NCBI GenBank assembly: GCA_051953655.1
Contig: JBQCIO010000349.1
Span: 1-7,737, forward strand
Source: JBQCHF01 sp051953655
GTDB taxonomy: Bacteria > Actinomycetota > Actinomycetes > Motilibacterales > Motilibacteraceae
DNA: 7,737 nt
Direction: 5' to 3'
Positions 1 through 5,934 of the stretch are shown here, one piece after another. Each line of letters starts with the position of its first letter. Position 1 is the stretch's first letter. The notes under the pieces were generated by a model that was given only the letters and a program-made list of their open reading frames with translations, was not told where the DNA came from and ran no database searches. Made by a program: the position numbers and the translations under genes.

Positions 1-133
1 CGACCAGCTGGTCGCCGCCACCGGGGCCCGGGACGACCTGCACGAGCTCCCAGCCGTCCTCCCCCCAGGTGTCGAGGATCTGCTTCGTCGCATGGACGAG
101 CAGCGGTGCGGTCGCGTACTCCCACTTGGTCAT
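1..133 (-). CDS. DUF4177-type small protein, 5' part only
   Basis: The minus strand reads 44 residues from an ATG at 133 down to the window edge, starting MTKWEYATAPLLVHATKQIL and continuing with a WGEDGWELVQVVPGP segment. The W-E-Y opening and the GWELVQV core are characteristic of DUF4177 proteins, which are usually only 50-60 residues long, so most of the protein is probably present and only a short C-terminus is missing. The function is unknown. In mycobacteria a DUF4177 gene (Rv3678A, from memory) sits divergently beside the same ATPase pair, which supports both the call and the start. There is no Shine-Dalgarno sequence. A TAGGCT box ends exactly 7 nt before the ATG, which suggests a leaderless mRNA. 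It is transcribed away from the ATPase operon, with 84 bp between the start codons. Confidence 0.85.
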   Translation of the reverse strand, partial: MTKWEYATAPLLVHATKQILDTWGEDGWELVQVVPGPGGGDQLV

Positions 134-140
134 GCGCGGC

Positions 141-146
141 AGCCTA
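141..146 (-). promoter_or_regulatory. -10 box (TAGGCT) of a leaderless promoter for the DUF4177 gene
   Basis: On the minus strand TAGGCT is followed by 7 nt and then the ATG at 133. This fits the actinobacterial -10 consensus TANNNT and would place transcription initiation at or beside the A of the start codon. No convincing -35 element or ribosome-binding site is present. It is predicted from sequence pattern only. Confidence 0.6.
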
Positions 147-204
147 GAGCCGCTCCCTCGCGCAGCCGGGGTCGGCCCGGGGGGCGGGGCGGGACGGGCG
201 TCGT

Positions 205-210
205 TACGCT
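205..210 (+). promoter_or_regulatory. -10 box (TACGCT) of a leaderless promoter for the ATPase operon
   Basis: TACGCT is followed by 7 nt (CGGGAGG) and then ATG at 218, the same spacing as the divergent box at 141-146. The GGAGG touching the ATG looks like a Shine-Dalgarno sequence but has no spacer, so it is badly placed for ordinary initiation. A leaderless start at 218 explains the arrangement better. The nearest -35 window is plain G/C with no recognisable motif. Confidence 0.6.
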
Positions 211-217
211 CGGGAGG

Positions 218-1258
218 ATGACCGGGACGTCGACGAGCTCCCCCGCCGATGCGTCCGGCGCGCCCAGCGGCGGCTGGCCCGGCGTGCGGCTCCACGTCGT
301 CACCGGCAAGGGCGGCACCGGGAAGACGACGGTGGCCGCGGCGCTCGCCCTGGCGCTGGCCGCCGGCGGCCGTCGGGTGCTCCTGGTCGAGGTCGAGGGC
401 CGCCAGGGCATCGCCCAGCTCTTCGACACCCCGCCGCTGCCGTACGAGGAGCGGCGGGTGGCGGTGGCCCAGGGCGGCGGCGAGGTGCTGGCGCTGGCGA
501 TCGACGCCGAGGAAGCGCTGCTGGAGTACCTGGACCTCTTCTACCACCTGGGCCGCGCCGGCCGGGCGCTGAAGAAGATCGGCGCCGTCGACTTCGCCAC
601 CACCATCGCGCCCGGGCTGCGCGACGTCCTGCTCACCGGCAAGGCGTACGAGGCGGTGCGCCGGCGGGACAAGGCCGGCCGGCCGGTCTACGACGCCGTG
701 GTGATGGACGCGCCCCCCACGGGCCGGATCACCCGGTTCCTCAACGTCAACACCGAGGTCGCCGGGCTGGCCCGGGTCGGCCCCATCCGCAACCAGGCCG
801 ACTCGATCATGGGCCTGATCGGCTCTCCGCAGACGGCCGTGCACCTGGTCACGCTGCTGGAGGAGATGCCGGTGCAGGAGACCCTCGACGCCGTGCACGA
901 GCTGAGCGCCGCCGACCTGCCGGTGGGGGCGGTCGTGGTGAACATGGTGCGCCGCCCGCGGCTCGAGGACGACGAGCTCGCCGCCGCGGCAGCCGGCCGG
1001 CTGGACCGGGCCGAGGTCGCCGCCGGGGTGAAGGCGGCCGGTCTCGGCGGGGGCCGCGGCAACGGCGAGAAGGTCGTCGACGCGCTGCTGGCCGAGGCCT
1101 CCGACCACGCCGAACGGGTGCGGCTGGAGGCGCAGGAGCGGGAGAACCTCGCCGCGCTCGGCCGGCCCACCGTCGAGCTGCCGGTGGTGCCCGACGGCGT
1201 CGACCTCGGCGCGCTCTACGAGCTGGCCGCCGTCCTCCGCGAGCAGGGGATGGCATGA
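218..1258 (+). CDS. bagA: ArsA/Get3-family P-loop ATPase, BagA (Rv3679) type
   Basis: This is a 346-residue ATPase of the SIMIBI class, usually annotated as an anion-transporting ATPase. The deviant Walker A is intact (GKGGTGKTT, residues 30-38, signature lysine K31, catalytic-site K36 and T37). The segment LLVEVEGRQGIAQLF (55-69) and a switch/Walker B region with DAPPTG (164-169) follow. The conserved stretch IGAVDFATTIAPGLRDVLLTGK (121-142) closely matches the mycobacterial protein as I remember it. There are no cysteines, so the zinc CxxC of eukaryotic Get3 and the arsenite-binding cysteines of ArsA are absent. Arsenic transport is therefore unlikely. The mycobacterial orthologue pairs with its neighbour in a Get3-like complex. 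An upstream in-frame ATG at 92 would run through the divergent gene and is rejected. The start at 218 has the promoter signal and gives the family N-terminus. The stop overlaps the next start (ATGA). Confidence 0.9.
   Translation: MTGTSTSSPADASGAPSGGWPGVRLHVVTGKGGTGKTTVAAALALALAAGGRRVLLVEVEGRQGIAQLFDTPPLPYEERRVAVAQGGGEVLALAIDAEEALLEYLDLFYHLGRAGRALKKIGAVDFATTIAPGLRDVLLTGKAYEAVRRRDKAGRPVYDAVVMDAPPTGRITRFLNVNTEVAGLARVGPIRNQADSIMGLIGSPQTAVHLVTLLEEMPVQETLDAVHELSAADLPVGAVVVNMVRRPRLEDDELAAAAAGRLDRAEVAAGVKAAGLGGGRGNGEKVVDALLAEASDHAERVRLEAQERENLAALGRPTVELPVVPDGVDLGALYELAAVLREQGMA
1245..1249 (+). promoter_or_regulatory. Ribosome-binding site of the second ATPase gene
   Basis: AGGGG ends 5 nt before the ATG at 1255, inside the last codons of the first ATPase gene. 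Together with the 4-base ATGA overlap at 1255-1258 it indicates translational coupling, which would give balanced amounts of the two subunits. Confidence 0.55.
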
Positions 1259-2520
1259 GCGCCCAGTTCGACGGCGTCCCGGAGCCGGACGGCCGGCGCA
1301 TCGACCTCGGCGAGCCCCGGCCGCTCGACCTCGACGCGCTGGTGCGCGACCCGGCCACCCGCATCGTCGTGTGCTGCGGCTCCGGCGGGGTCGGCAAGAC
1401 CCCGACGGCGGCCGCGCTCGGCCTGCGGGCGGCCGAGGCCGGGCGCAGCGTGGTCGTGCTGACCATCGACCCGGCCCGCCGGCTCGCCCAGTCGATGGGC
1501 CTGACCGAGCTGGACAACACCCCCCGCCAGGTGCAGGGCATCGACACCTCGGCCGGCGGCCGGCTCGACGCGATGATGCTGGACATGAAGAGGACGTTCG
1601 ACGACATCGTCCTCACCCACGCCACCCCCGAGCGCGCCGAGGCGATCTTCGCCAACCCCTTCTACCAGTCGCTGTCCTCGAGCTTCTCCGGCACGCAGGA
1701 GTACATGGCGATGGAGAAGCTGGGCCAGCTGCGCGCGCAGGCCGACGCCGAGGGGACGTGGGACCTCATCGTCGTCGACACCCCGCCGAGCCGGTCGGCG
1801 CTGGACTTCCTCGACGCCCCGCAGCGGCTCGGCTCGTTCCTGGACGGCCGGTTCATCAAGGTGCTCATGGCCCCGGCCAAGGCCGGCGGCAAGGCCTACC
1901 TGAAGGTGTTCACCGCCGGCATCGGCGCGATGACCGGCGTGCTCACCAAGGTGCTCGGCACCCAGATCCTCACCGACGTCCAGACGTTCGTGGCCGCGCT
2001 GGACACGATGTTCGGCGGCTTCCGCGAGCGCGCCGACCGCACCTACCAGCTGCTGGCCGCGCCCGGCACGTCGTTCCTCGTGGTGGCCGCCCCCGAGCGC
2101 GACGCCCTGCGCGAGGCCTCCTACTTCGTCGAGCGGCTCGAGAACGACCGCATGCCGCTGGCCGGCCTGGTGCTCAACCGGGTCCACCCGGCTCCGGGCA
2201 GCGGCCTCACCGCCGACCGCGCCGCCGGCGCCGCCGAGGAGCTCGAGGGGGCCGAGGAGCACCAGCTCACCGCCGAGCTGCTCCGCCTGCACGCCGAGCG
2301 CGCCCTCACCGCCGCCCGCGAGGAGCGCCTGGCCGAGCGCTTCACGGCCGCCCACCCCGCGGTACCCGTGGCCCGGGTCAGCGCCCGCCCCGGCGACGTG
2401 CACGACCTCGACGGCCTGCGCGACGTGGGCGGGGAGCTGGCGGGGCAGGGTCCGGTGCAGGCTCGACCCCGTGCGCGTGGCGGCCGGGGCGGGACGGGGC
2501 GGCGGGCGGCGAAGGCCTGA
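1255..2520 (+). CDS. bagB: ArsA/Get3-family P-loop ATPase, BagB (Rv3680) type
   Basis: This 421-residue partner of the upstream ATPase has P-loop CGSGGVGKTP (41-50), then LTIDPARRLAQSMGL (69-83), a long conserved segment with FYQSLSSSFSGTQEYMAMEKLG (136-157), and the Walker B/switch region VVDTPPSRSALDFLDAP (173-189). The hydrophobic stretch around 205-240, including AGIGAMTGVLTKVLG, is where Get3 relatives carry a substrate-binding helical domain. Two features stand out. The signature lysine of the deviant Walker A is serine (S43), and the residue after GKT is proline (P50) where threonine is usual. The only cysteines are C40 and C41. After residue 397 there is a basic Arg/Gly-rich tail of 24 residues that looks disordered. 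In M. tuberculosis the two proteins form a complex. A role in handling membrane proteins is plausible but unproven here. Confidence 0.9.
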   Translation: MSAQFDGVPEPDGRRIDLGEPRPLDLDALVRDPATRIVVCCGSGGVGKTPTAAALGLRAAEAGRSVVVLTIDPARRLAQSMGLTELDNTPRQVQGIDTSAGGRLDAMMLDMKRTFDDIVLTHATPERAEAIFANPFYQSLSSSFSGTQEYMAMEKLGQLRAQADAEGTWDLIVVDTPPSRSALDFLDAPQRLGSFLDGRFIKVLMAPAKAGGKAYLKVFTAGIGAMTGVLTKVLGTQILTDVQTFVAALDTMFGGFRERADRTYQLLAAPGTSFLVVAAPERDALREASYFVERLENDRMPLAGLVLNRVHPAPGSGLTADRAAGAAEELEGAEEHQLTAELLRLHAERALTAAREERLAERFTAAHPAVPVARVSARPGDVHDLDGLRDVGGELAGQGPVQARPRARGGRGGTGRRAAKA

Positions 2521-2642
2521 GGGGCTGCACCTCGGGCCCTGGCCGAGCGGGTCGCGTGGTCTGCCCCGGCCGGCGGTCCGTCGCAGGGGGCACCAGCGCC
2601 GTTGACCGTGCACGCCGAAGCCCGCAGGTAGCAGCGGAACGG

Positions 2643-2680
2643 GAGCACCCCGAGGGCTCGCAGCACCGTGAGCACCCCGA
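2643..2680. repeat. 11-bp direct repeat GAGCACCCCGA, two copies
   Basis: Identical copies lie at 2643-2653 and 2670-2680, with starts 27 bp apart. A partial AGCACC match lies between them at 2662-2667. The role is unknown; it could be residual duplication. Confidence 0.5.
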
Positions 2681-2688
2681 ACGGCGCG

Positions 2689-2728
2689 ACGGTCGGGCGG
2701 CCCGCCCCTCCACGGGTCGCCCGACCGT
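2689..2728. terminator. Strong GC hairpin, probable bidirectional terminator
   Basis: ACGGTCGGGCG (2689-2699) pairs perfectly with CGCCCGACCGT (2718-2728). The stem continues through a G/T wobble and four further pairs (2701-2704 with 2713-2716), leaving an 8-nt loop. There is no T-run, as is common for actinobacterial terminators. It lies between two convergent genes and could stop transcripts from both sides. Confidence 0.6.
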
Positions 2729-2755
2729 TCCCGCCCCCGAGCCCGCCGACGCCGG

Positions 2756-2781
2756 CCGTCCGCCCCCAGGGGGACGGACGG
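2756..2781. terminator. Second GC hairpin in the same convergent spacer
   Basis: CCGTCCG (2756-2762) pairs with CGGACGG (2775-2781). After one mismatch the stem adds CCC (2764-2766) with GGG (2771-2773) around a 4-nt loop. It starts 27 bp after the first hairpin and ends 23 bp before the whiB4 stop, so for whiB4 transcripts it is the first structure met. There is no T-run on either strand. Confidence 0.5.
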
Positions 2782-2804
2782 ACCAGCGGCCGGCTGGACG
2801 AGCG

Positions 2805-3113
2805 CTACATCGCGACCGGAAGCCCGGTCGTGTGCTGGCGCTCGTAGTCGTCGCGCGCGCTCTCGAGGAGACGGCGCCACGAGGTGACGTTGGGACGACG
2901 GCGCAGCAGTGCGCGCCGCTCCCGTTCGGTCATGCCGCCCCACACGCCGAACTCGACCCGGTGGTCGAGCGCGTCGGCGAGGCACTCGGTGCGCACGGGG
3001 CATCCCATGCACACGGCCTTGGCCCGGTTCTGGGCCGCTCCTTGCACGAACAGCGCATCCGGATCGCTCCGGCGGCAGGCCCCCCGCGAGGCCCAGTCGT
3101 CAACCCACGTCAT
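2805..3113 (-). CDS. whiB4: WhiB-family iron-sulfur regulator, WhiB4/WblA type
   Basis: This is a 102-residue WhiB-like protein. The four cluster cysteines are C13, C35, C38 and C44 (C-x21-C-x2-C-x5-C), expected to hold a [4Fe-4S] cluster that senses O2, NO or redox state. The turn motif GVWGG lies at 56-60 and is followed by MTERERRALLRRRP (61-74), the basic DNA-binding part. The segment DALFVQGAAQNRAK (19-32) and the C-terminal TSWRRLLE are typical of the WhiB4 (Rv3681c) / Streptomyces WblA subgroup and distinguish it from WhiB1, WhiB2, WhiB3 and WhiB7. In mycobacteria WhiB4 is tied to oxidative stress responses, and in Streptomyces WblA affects development and secondary metabolism; which applies here is unknown. 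A GAAGGA ribosome-binding site 8 nt before the ATG supports the start. It is divergent from ponA2. Confidence 0.93.
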   Translation of the reverse strand: MTWVDDWASRGACRRSDPDALFVQGAAQNRAKAVCMGCPVRTECLADALDHRVEFGVWGGMTERERRALLRRRPNVTSWRRLLESARDDYERQHTTGLPVAM

Positions 3114-3121
3114 GCTGGTTG

Positions 3122-3127
3122 TCCTTC
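3122..3127 (-). promoter_or_regulatory. Ribosome-binding site of whiB4
   Basis: On the minus strand GAAGGA lies 8 nt before the ATG at 3113. This is a good Shine-Dalgarno sequence and spacing. It fixes the start, and shows that whiB4 is made from a leadered mRNA, unlike its neighbours bagA and ponA2. Confidence 0.65.
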
Positions 3128-3240
3128 TCTACGTGGGGCTGGCTCTCCCTGCCGGCTCACGCGCCCCCCGGGGCCACGCTGGAGGAGCTGGTCACGCTCC
3201 GCCGTCGTCGTCACGGTGGGTCGCCGGATCCGGCCCTGCG

Positions 3241-3246
3241 ACCGTA
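3241..3246 (-). promoter_or_regulatory. Possible -10 box (TACGGT) for whiB4
   Basis: This is the only TANNNT match I see on the minus strand in the whiB4 upstream region. It would give a leader of roughly 120 nt. It overlaps the palindrome CCGTACGG and lies 6 bp from the 12-bp palindrome. The -35 window (TGGCAC at 18 bp) is weak, so this is tentative. Confidence 0.25.
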
Positions 3247-3442
3247 CGGAGAGCGGGCAGGTGCGTGCCAGGGCCGTTCGGTCCAACTTGGGATAGCCCG
3301 GGATGACTAGGCCGGGCGAGGCGGCCATGGCTCCCCAGGGTCTGCGCACCATCGCTCCTGTGCGCCGGGCACAGTCGGTGACGGGACGAGCGCCAGCAGC
3401 CACCGGGCACGGCGCAGAGGGGAACCCGGCGACCGCCGCACG

Positions 3443-3448
3443 TAGTCT
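3443..3448 (+). promoter_or_regulatory. -10 box (TAGTCT) of a leaderless promoter for ponA2
   Basis: TAGTCT is followed by 7 nt (TTCCGGT) and then ATG at 3456, the geometry also seen before bagA and the DUF4177 gene. No Shine-Dalgarno sequence is present. Upstream, GGAAC (3421-3425) stands 15 bp before CGTA (3441-3444). This resembles an ECF-sigma promoter (GGAAC with a CGT-type -10), so an envelope-stress sigma factor is an alternative or additional reader. Pattern evidence only. Confidence 0.5.
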
Positions 3449-3455
3449 TTCCGGT

Positions 3456-5912
3456 ATGGGACGCCTCTCCGCCGCCCGCCGCGCACGCTCCGACCGGGGC
3501 AGCGCGGCCTCCCAGCTGGGGCTGTTCGTGCTGGTCAGCGCCCTGGCCGGCGCCCTCGTGGCCGCCCTGGCACTGCCGGTGCTCGGCAGCACCGGCCTGG
3601 CCGCCCGGGCCGGCGCGGAGGGCTTCCAGAGCCTGCCGGCCGACCTCGCCACCCCACCGCTGCCGCAGAGCTCGACCATCGTCGACGCCAAGGGCGGCGT
3701 GCTGGCCCGGTTCTACTACGAGAACCGGATCGACGTGCCGCTGTCCAAGGTGGCGCCGATCATGCGGCAGGCCATCGTCGGCATCGAGGACTCCCGCTTC
3801 TACGAGCACGGCGGGATGGACCTGCGCGGCACCGTCCGCGCGGTGGTCAACAACTCCAGCGGCGACAGCGTGCAGGGCGGCTCCACGCTCACCCAGCAGT
3901 ACGTGAAGCTGGTGCTGCTCGAGCAGGCCACCGCCAAGGGCAACGAGGACGCCGCCCAGGAGGCGGTGGCCCGCAGCGGCGTGCAGGGCTACGCCCGCAA
4001 GCTGCGCGAGCTGCGCTACGCGATCGCACTGGAGGAGAAGCTCACCAAGCCGCAGATCCTCGAGCGCTACCTCAACATCGCCTACTTCGGCTCCGGCGCC
4101 TACGGCGTCGAGGCGGCCTCGCGCCACTACTTCTCGGTGCCGGCGGCCAAGCTGTCGCTGCCGCAGGCCGCCATGCTCGCCGGGATCGTCAACTCGCCCG
4201 GCGCCTACGACCCCACCCTGCACCCGCAGGCGGCCAAGGACCGACGCAACGTCGTCCTCGCCCGGATGGCCGAGCTCGGCTACATCACGCCGGCGCAGGC
4301 GGACCAGGCGGCGGCGAGCCCGGTCAAGCTCACGGTCAGCAAGGCGCCCAACGGGTGCGCCACCTCCAGCGCCCCCTACTTCTGCGACTACGTCGTCCAC
4401 TCCATCGAGAACGACCCCGCCTTCGGCCAGACGCCGCAGGACCGCGTCCGGCTGCTGCTGCGCGGCGGCCTGACGATCAGGACGACGCTCGAGCCCGAGG
4501 TGCAGCAGGCGGCCAAGCAGGCGGTGGACGCGAACTTCCCGCCCAAGGACCCGGCCGGCTTCGCCACCGCGGTGTCCATGGTCAAGCCGGGTGACGGGGC
4601 CATCATCGCGATGGCCCAGGACCGCGAGTGGGGCGAGGCCGCCAAGGGCCAGCGCGGCATCACCCAGATCAACTACAACGTCGACAAGCCCTTCGGCGGC
4701 GGCAACGGGTTCCAGGCCGGGTCGACGTTCAAGCCGTTCGTGATGGCCGCCGCGCTGCAGCAGGGCCTGCCGCTCAACCTGCGCATCTACTCCCCGGCCA
4801 AGAAGCGCATCGGCGACGTCACCACCTGCTCCGGCGCGGTGCTCAAGGACGACTACTCGCCCACCAACGACAGCCCGTACCAGAGCGGCTCCTACACGAT
4901 GGCCACCGGCATGGCCGAGTCGGTGAACACCTACTGGCTCCAGGTCGAGCAGCGCATCGGGGTGTGCGGGCCGTGGAAGGTGGCGACCTCCATGGGCGTC
5001 ACCAACAGCGACGGCTCGCCGCTGCCCCAGCTGAAGTCGTTCGGCCTCGGCGTCGCCCCGGTCACCCCGCTCACCATGGCCGAGGCCTACGCCACCTTCG
5101 CCGCCCGCGGCAAGCACTGCGTCGCCTACGCCATCACCGACGTCCTGGACCGCGCGGGCAAGCACCTCAAGCCCACCCGGACCCCGTGCCAGCAGGTGGT
5201 CGACCCGGCCATCGCCGACGCCGTCAACCAGGTGCTGGCCGGCGTCATCGACGGCCCGGACCCGCGCCGCACCGGCGCCCAGCTCTCCCTGGGCCGGCCC
5301 GCCGGCGGCAAGACCGGCACCGCCGACGACAACAAGGAGGTCTGGTTCGCCGGCTTCACCCCGGAGATCGCCGCGGCCGTGTGGGTCGGCGACCCGACCG
5401 GCGTCAAGCACCTGCGCGACGTCGTGGTGAACGGCCGCTACATCAGCAAGGGCTTCGGCTCCACGCTGGCCGGCCCGACCTGGAAGGCCGCGATGCTGGC
5501 CGCGGTCGACAAGCTCGACCTGCCGGCCACCCCGTTCCAGAAGCCCGACCCGACGGTGGTGCGCGGCCAGACGACGCAGGTGCCCGACGTCGCCGGCCTG
5601 TCCGCCAGCGCGGCCAGCGCCAAGATCAGCGACGCGGGGCTCGCACCGCAGGTGATGGGCAAGCAGGTCGACAGCACGCAGCCGGCCGGCAGCGTCGCCT
5701 ACACCTCGCCGGGCGCCGGCTCGACGATCTCCAGCGGCCAGACGGTGCTGATCTACGTCTCCGACGGCACGCCGCCCCCGCCGCCGTCGCCCACCCCGCA
5801 GCCGACGCAGTCCGCGATCCCGCTGCCGACGGCGCCGCCGCCGGCGGCGGGTGGCGGCGCGACGCCGGCGCCGACCCCGACCAAGCCAGGGCGGGGCCGG
5901 AAGAAGCCGTAG
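3456..5912 (+). CDS. ponA2: Class A penicillin-binding protein with PASTA domain, PonA2 type
   Basis: This 818-residue bifunctional peptidoglycan synthase polymerises lipid II and cross-links the strands outside the membrane. After a short basic cytoplasmic end there is one membrane anchor (about 20-45). The GT51 glycosyltransferase shows EDSRFYEHGG (111-120, catalytic E111), GGSTLTQQ (141-148), RKLRELRYAIALEEKL (181-196) and YFGSGAYGVEAAS (210-222). The transpeptidase shows STFK (423-426, nucleophile S423), SVN (489-491) and KTGT (619-622), all intact. One PASTA domain (about 706-770) precedes a proline-rich tail ending in basic residues. Length and layout match M. tuberculosis PonA2, as does the neighbouring whiB4. 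Six cysteines (301, 310, 458, 504, 555, 578) all lie outside the membrane and may form disulfides. The start at 3456 was chosen for the short N-terminus and promoter spacing; an ATG at 3303 would add 51 unlikely residues. Confidence 0.95.
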   Translation: MGRLSAARRARSDRGSAASQLGLFVLVSALAGALVAALALPVLGSTGLAARAGAEGFQSLPADLATPPLPQSSTIVDAKGGVLARFYYENRIDVPLSKVAPIMRQAIVGIEDSRFYEHGGMDLRGTVRAVVNNSSGDSVQGGSTLTQQYVKLVLLEQATAKGNEDAAQEAVARSGVQGYARKLRELRYAIALEEKLTKPQILERYLNIAYFGSGAYGVEAASRHYFSVPAAKLSLPQAAMLAGIVNSPGAYDPTLHPQAAKDRRNVVLARMAELGYITPAQADQAAASPVKLTVSKAPNGCATSSAPYFCDYVVHSIENDPAFGQTPQDRVRLLLRGGLTIRTTLEPEVQQAAKQAVDANFPPKDPAGFATAVSMVKPGDGAIIAMAQDREWGEAAKGQRGITQINYNVDKPFGGGNGFQAGSTFKPFVMAAALQQGLPLNLRIYSPAKKRIGDVTTCSGAVLKDDYSPTNDSPYQSGSYTMATGMAESVNTYWLQVEQRIGVCGPWKVATSMGVTNSDGSPLPQLKSFGLGVAPVTPLTMAEAYATFAARGKHCVAYAITDVLDRAGKHLKPTRTPCQQVVDPAIADAVNQVLAGVIDGPDPRRTGAQLSLGRPAGGKTGTADDNKEVWFAGFTPEIAAAVWVGDPTGVKHLRDVVVNGRYISKGFGSTLAGPTWKAAMLAAVDKLDLPATPFQKPDPTVVRGQTTQVPDVAGLSASAASAKISDAGLAPQVMGKQVDSTQPAGSVAYTSPGAGSTISSGQTVLIYVSDGTPPPPPSPTPQPTQSAIPLPTAPPPAAGGGATPAPTPTKPGRGRKKP

Positions 5913-5934
5913 GAGTTCGTGGCTGGGGTCGGGC

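Larger units (their letters stand above)
2521..2804. other. Gene-free convergent spacer between the ATPase operon and whiB4
   Basis: This 284-bp stretch separates the stop of the second ATPase (+) from the stop of the WhiB-type gene (-). I find no credible coding frame. Its right half holds two strong hairpins, listed separately. Its left half holds an 11-bp direct repeat and a weak 6-bp inverted repeat (TGCCCC at 2562-2567 with GGGGCA at 2587-2592). No promoter-like pair of boxes with acceptable spacing was seen. Confidence 0.6.
3114..3455. promoter_or_regulatory. 342-bp divergent regulatory region between whiB4 and ponA2
   Basis: There is no credible gene here. An in-frame upward extension of ponA2 to an ATG at 3303 has no ribosome-binding site and no resemblance to the family. 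Contents: the whiB4 ribosome-binding site (3122-3127), a perfect 12-bp palindrome GCCGGATCCGGC (3223-3234), an 8-bp palindrome CCGTACGG (3242-3249), CCAA-C-TTGG (3283-3291), a GGGAT pair exactly 10 bp apart (3290-3294 and 3300-3304), and the ponA2 promoter at its right end. The long whiB4 side leaves room for a 5' UTR and operators. Confidence 0.55.

Noticed and set aside
92..217. N-terminal extension of the first ATPase to an ATG at 92
   Set aside because: It would overlap the coding region and promoter of the divergent DUF4177 gene and adds 42 low-complexity residues not seen in the family. The start at 218 has its own promoter signal.
218..2520. An arsenic resistance (arsA) operon
   Set aside because: The proteins lack the metalloid-binding cysteines and there is no arsB, arsD, arsR or arsC nearby. 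The gene context matches the Rv3679-Rv3680 pair instead.
2602..2634. A promoter with TTGACC (2602-2607) and TAGCAG (2629-2634)
   Set aside because: The spacing is 21 bp, the -10 lacks the final T, and no gene follows on the plus strand.
1371..3296. Long plus-strand open frame of 641 codons, and long minus-strand frames at 1216-3012, 3192-5411 and 6018-7343
   Set aside because: These are shadows of real genes in GC-rich DNA: products are Arg/Pro/Gly/Ala-rich or Val/Gly/His-rich with no recognisable domain, and they cross gene boundaries.
3303..3455. N-terminal extension of ponA2 to an ATG at 3303
   Set aside because: There is no ribosome-binding site, it adds 51 residues before a normal short cytoplasmic end and membrane anchor, and the promoter boxes for the start at 3456 lie inside it.
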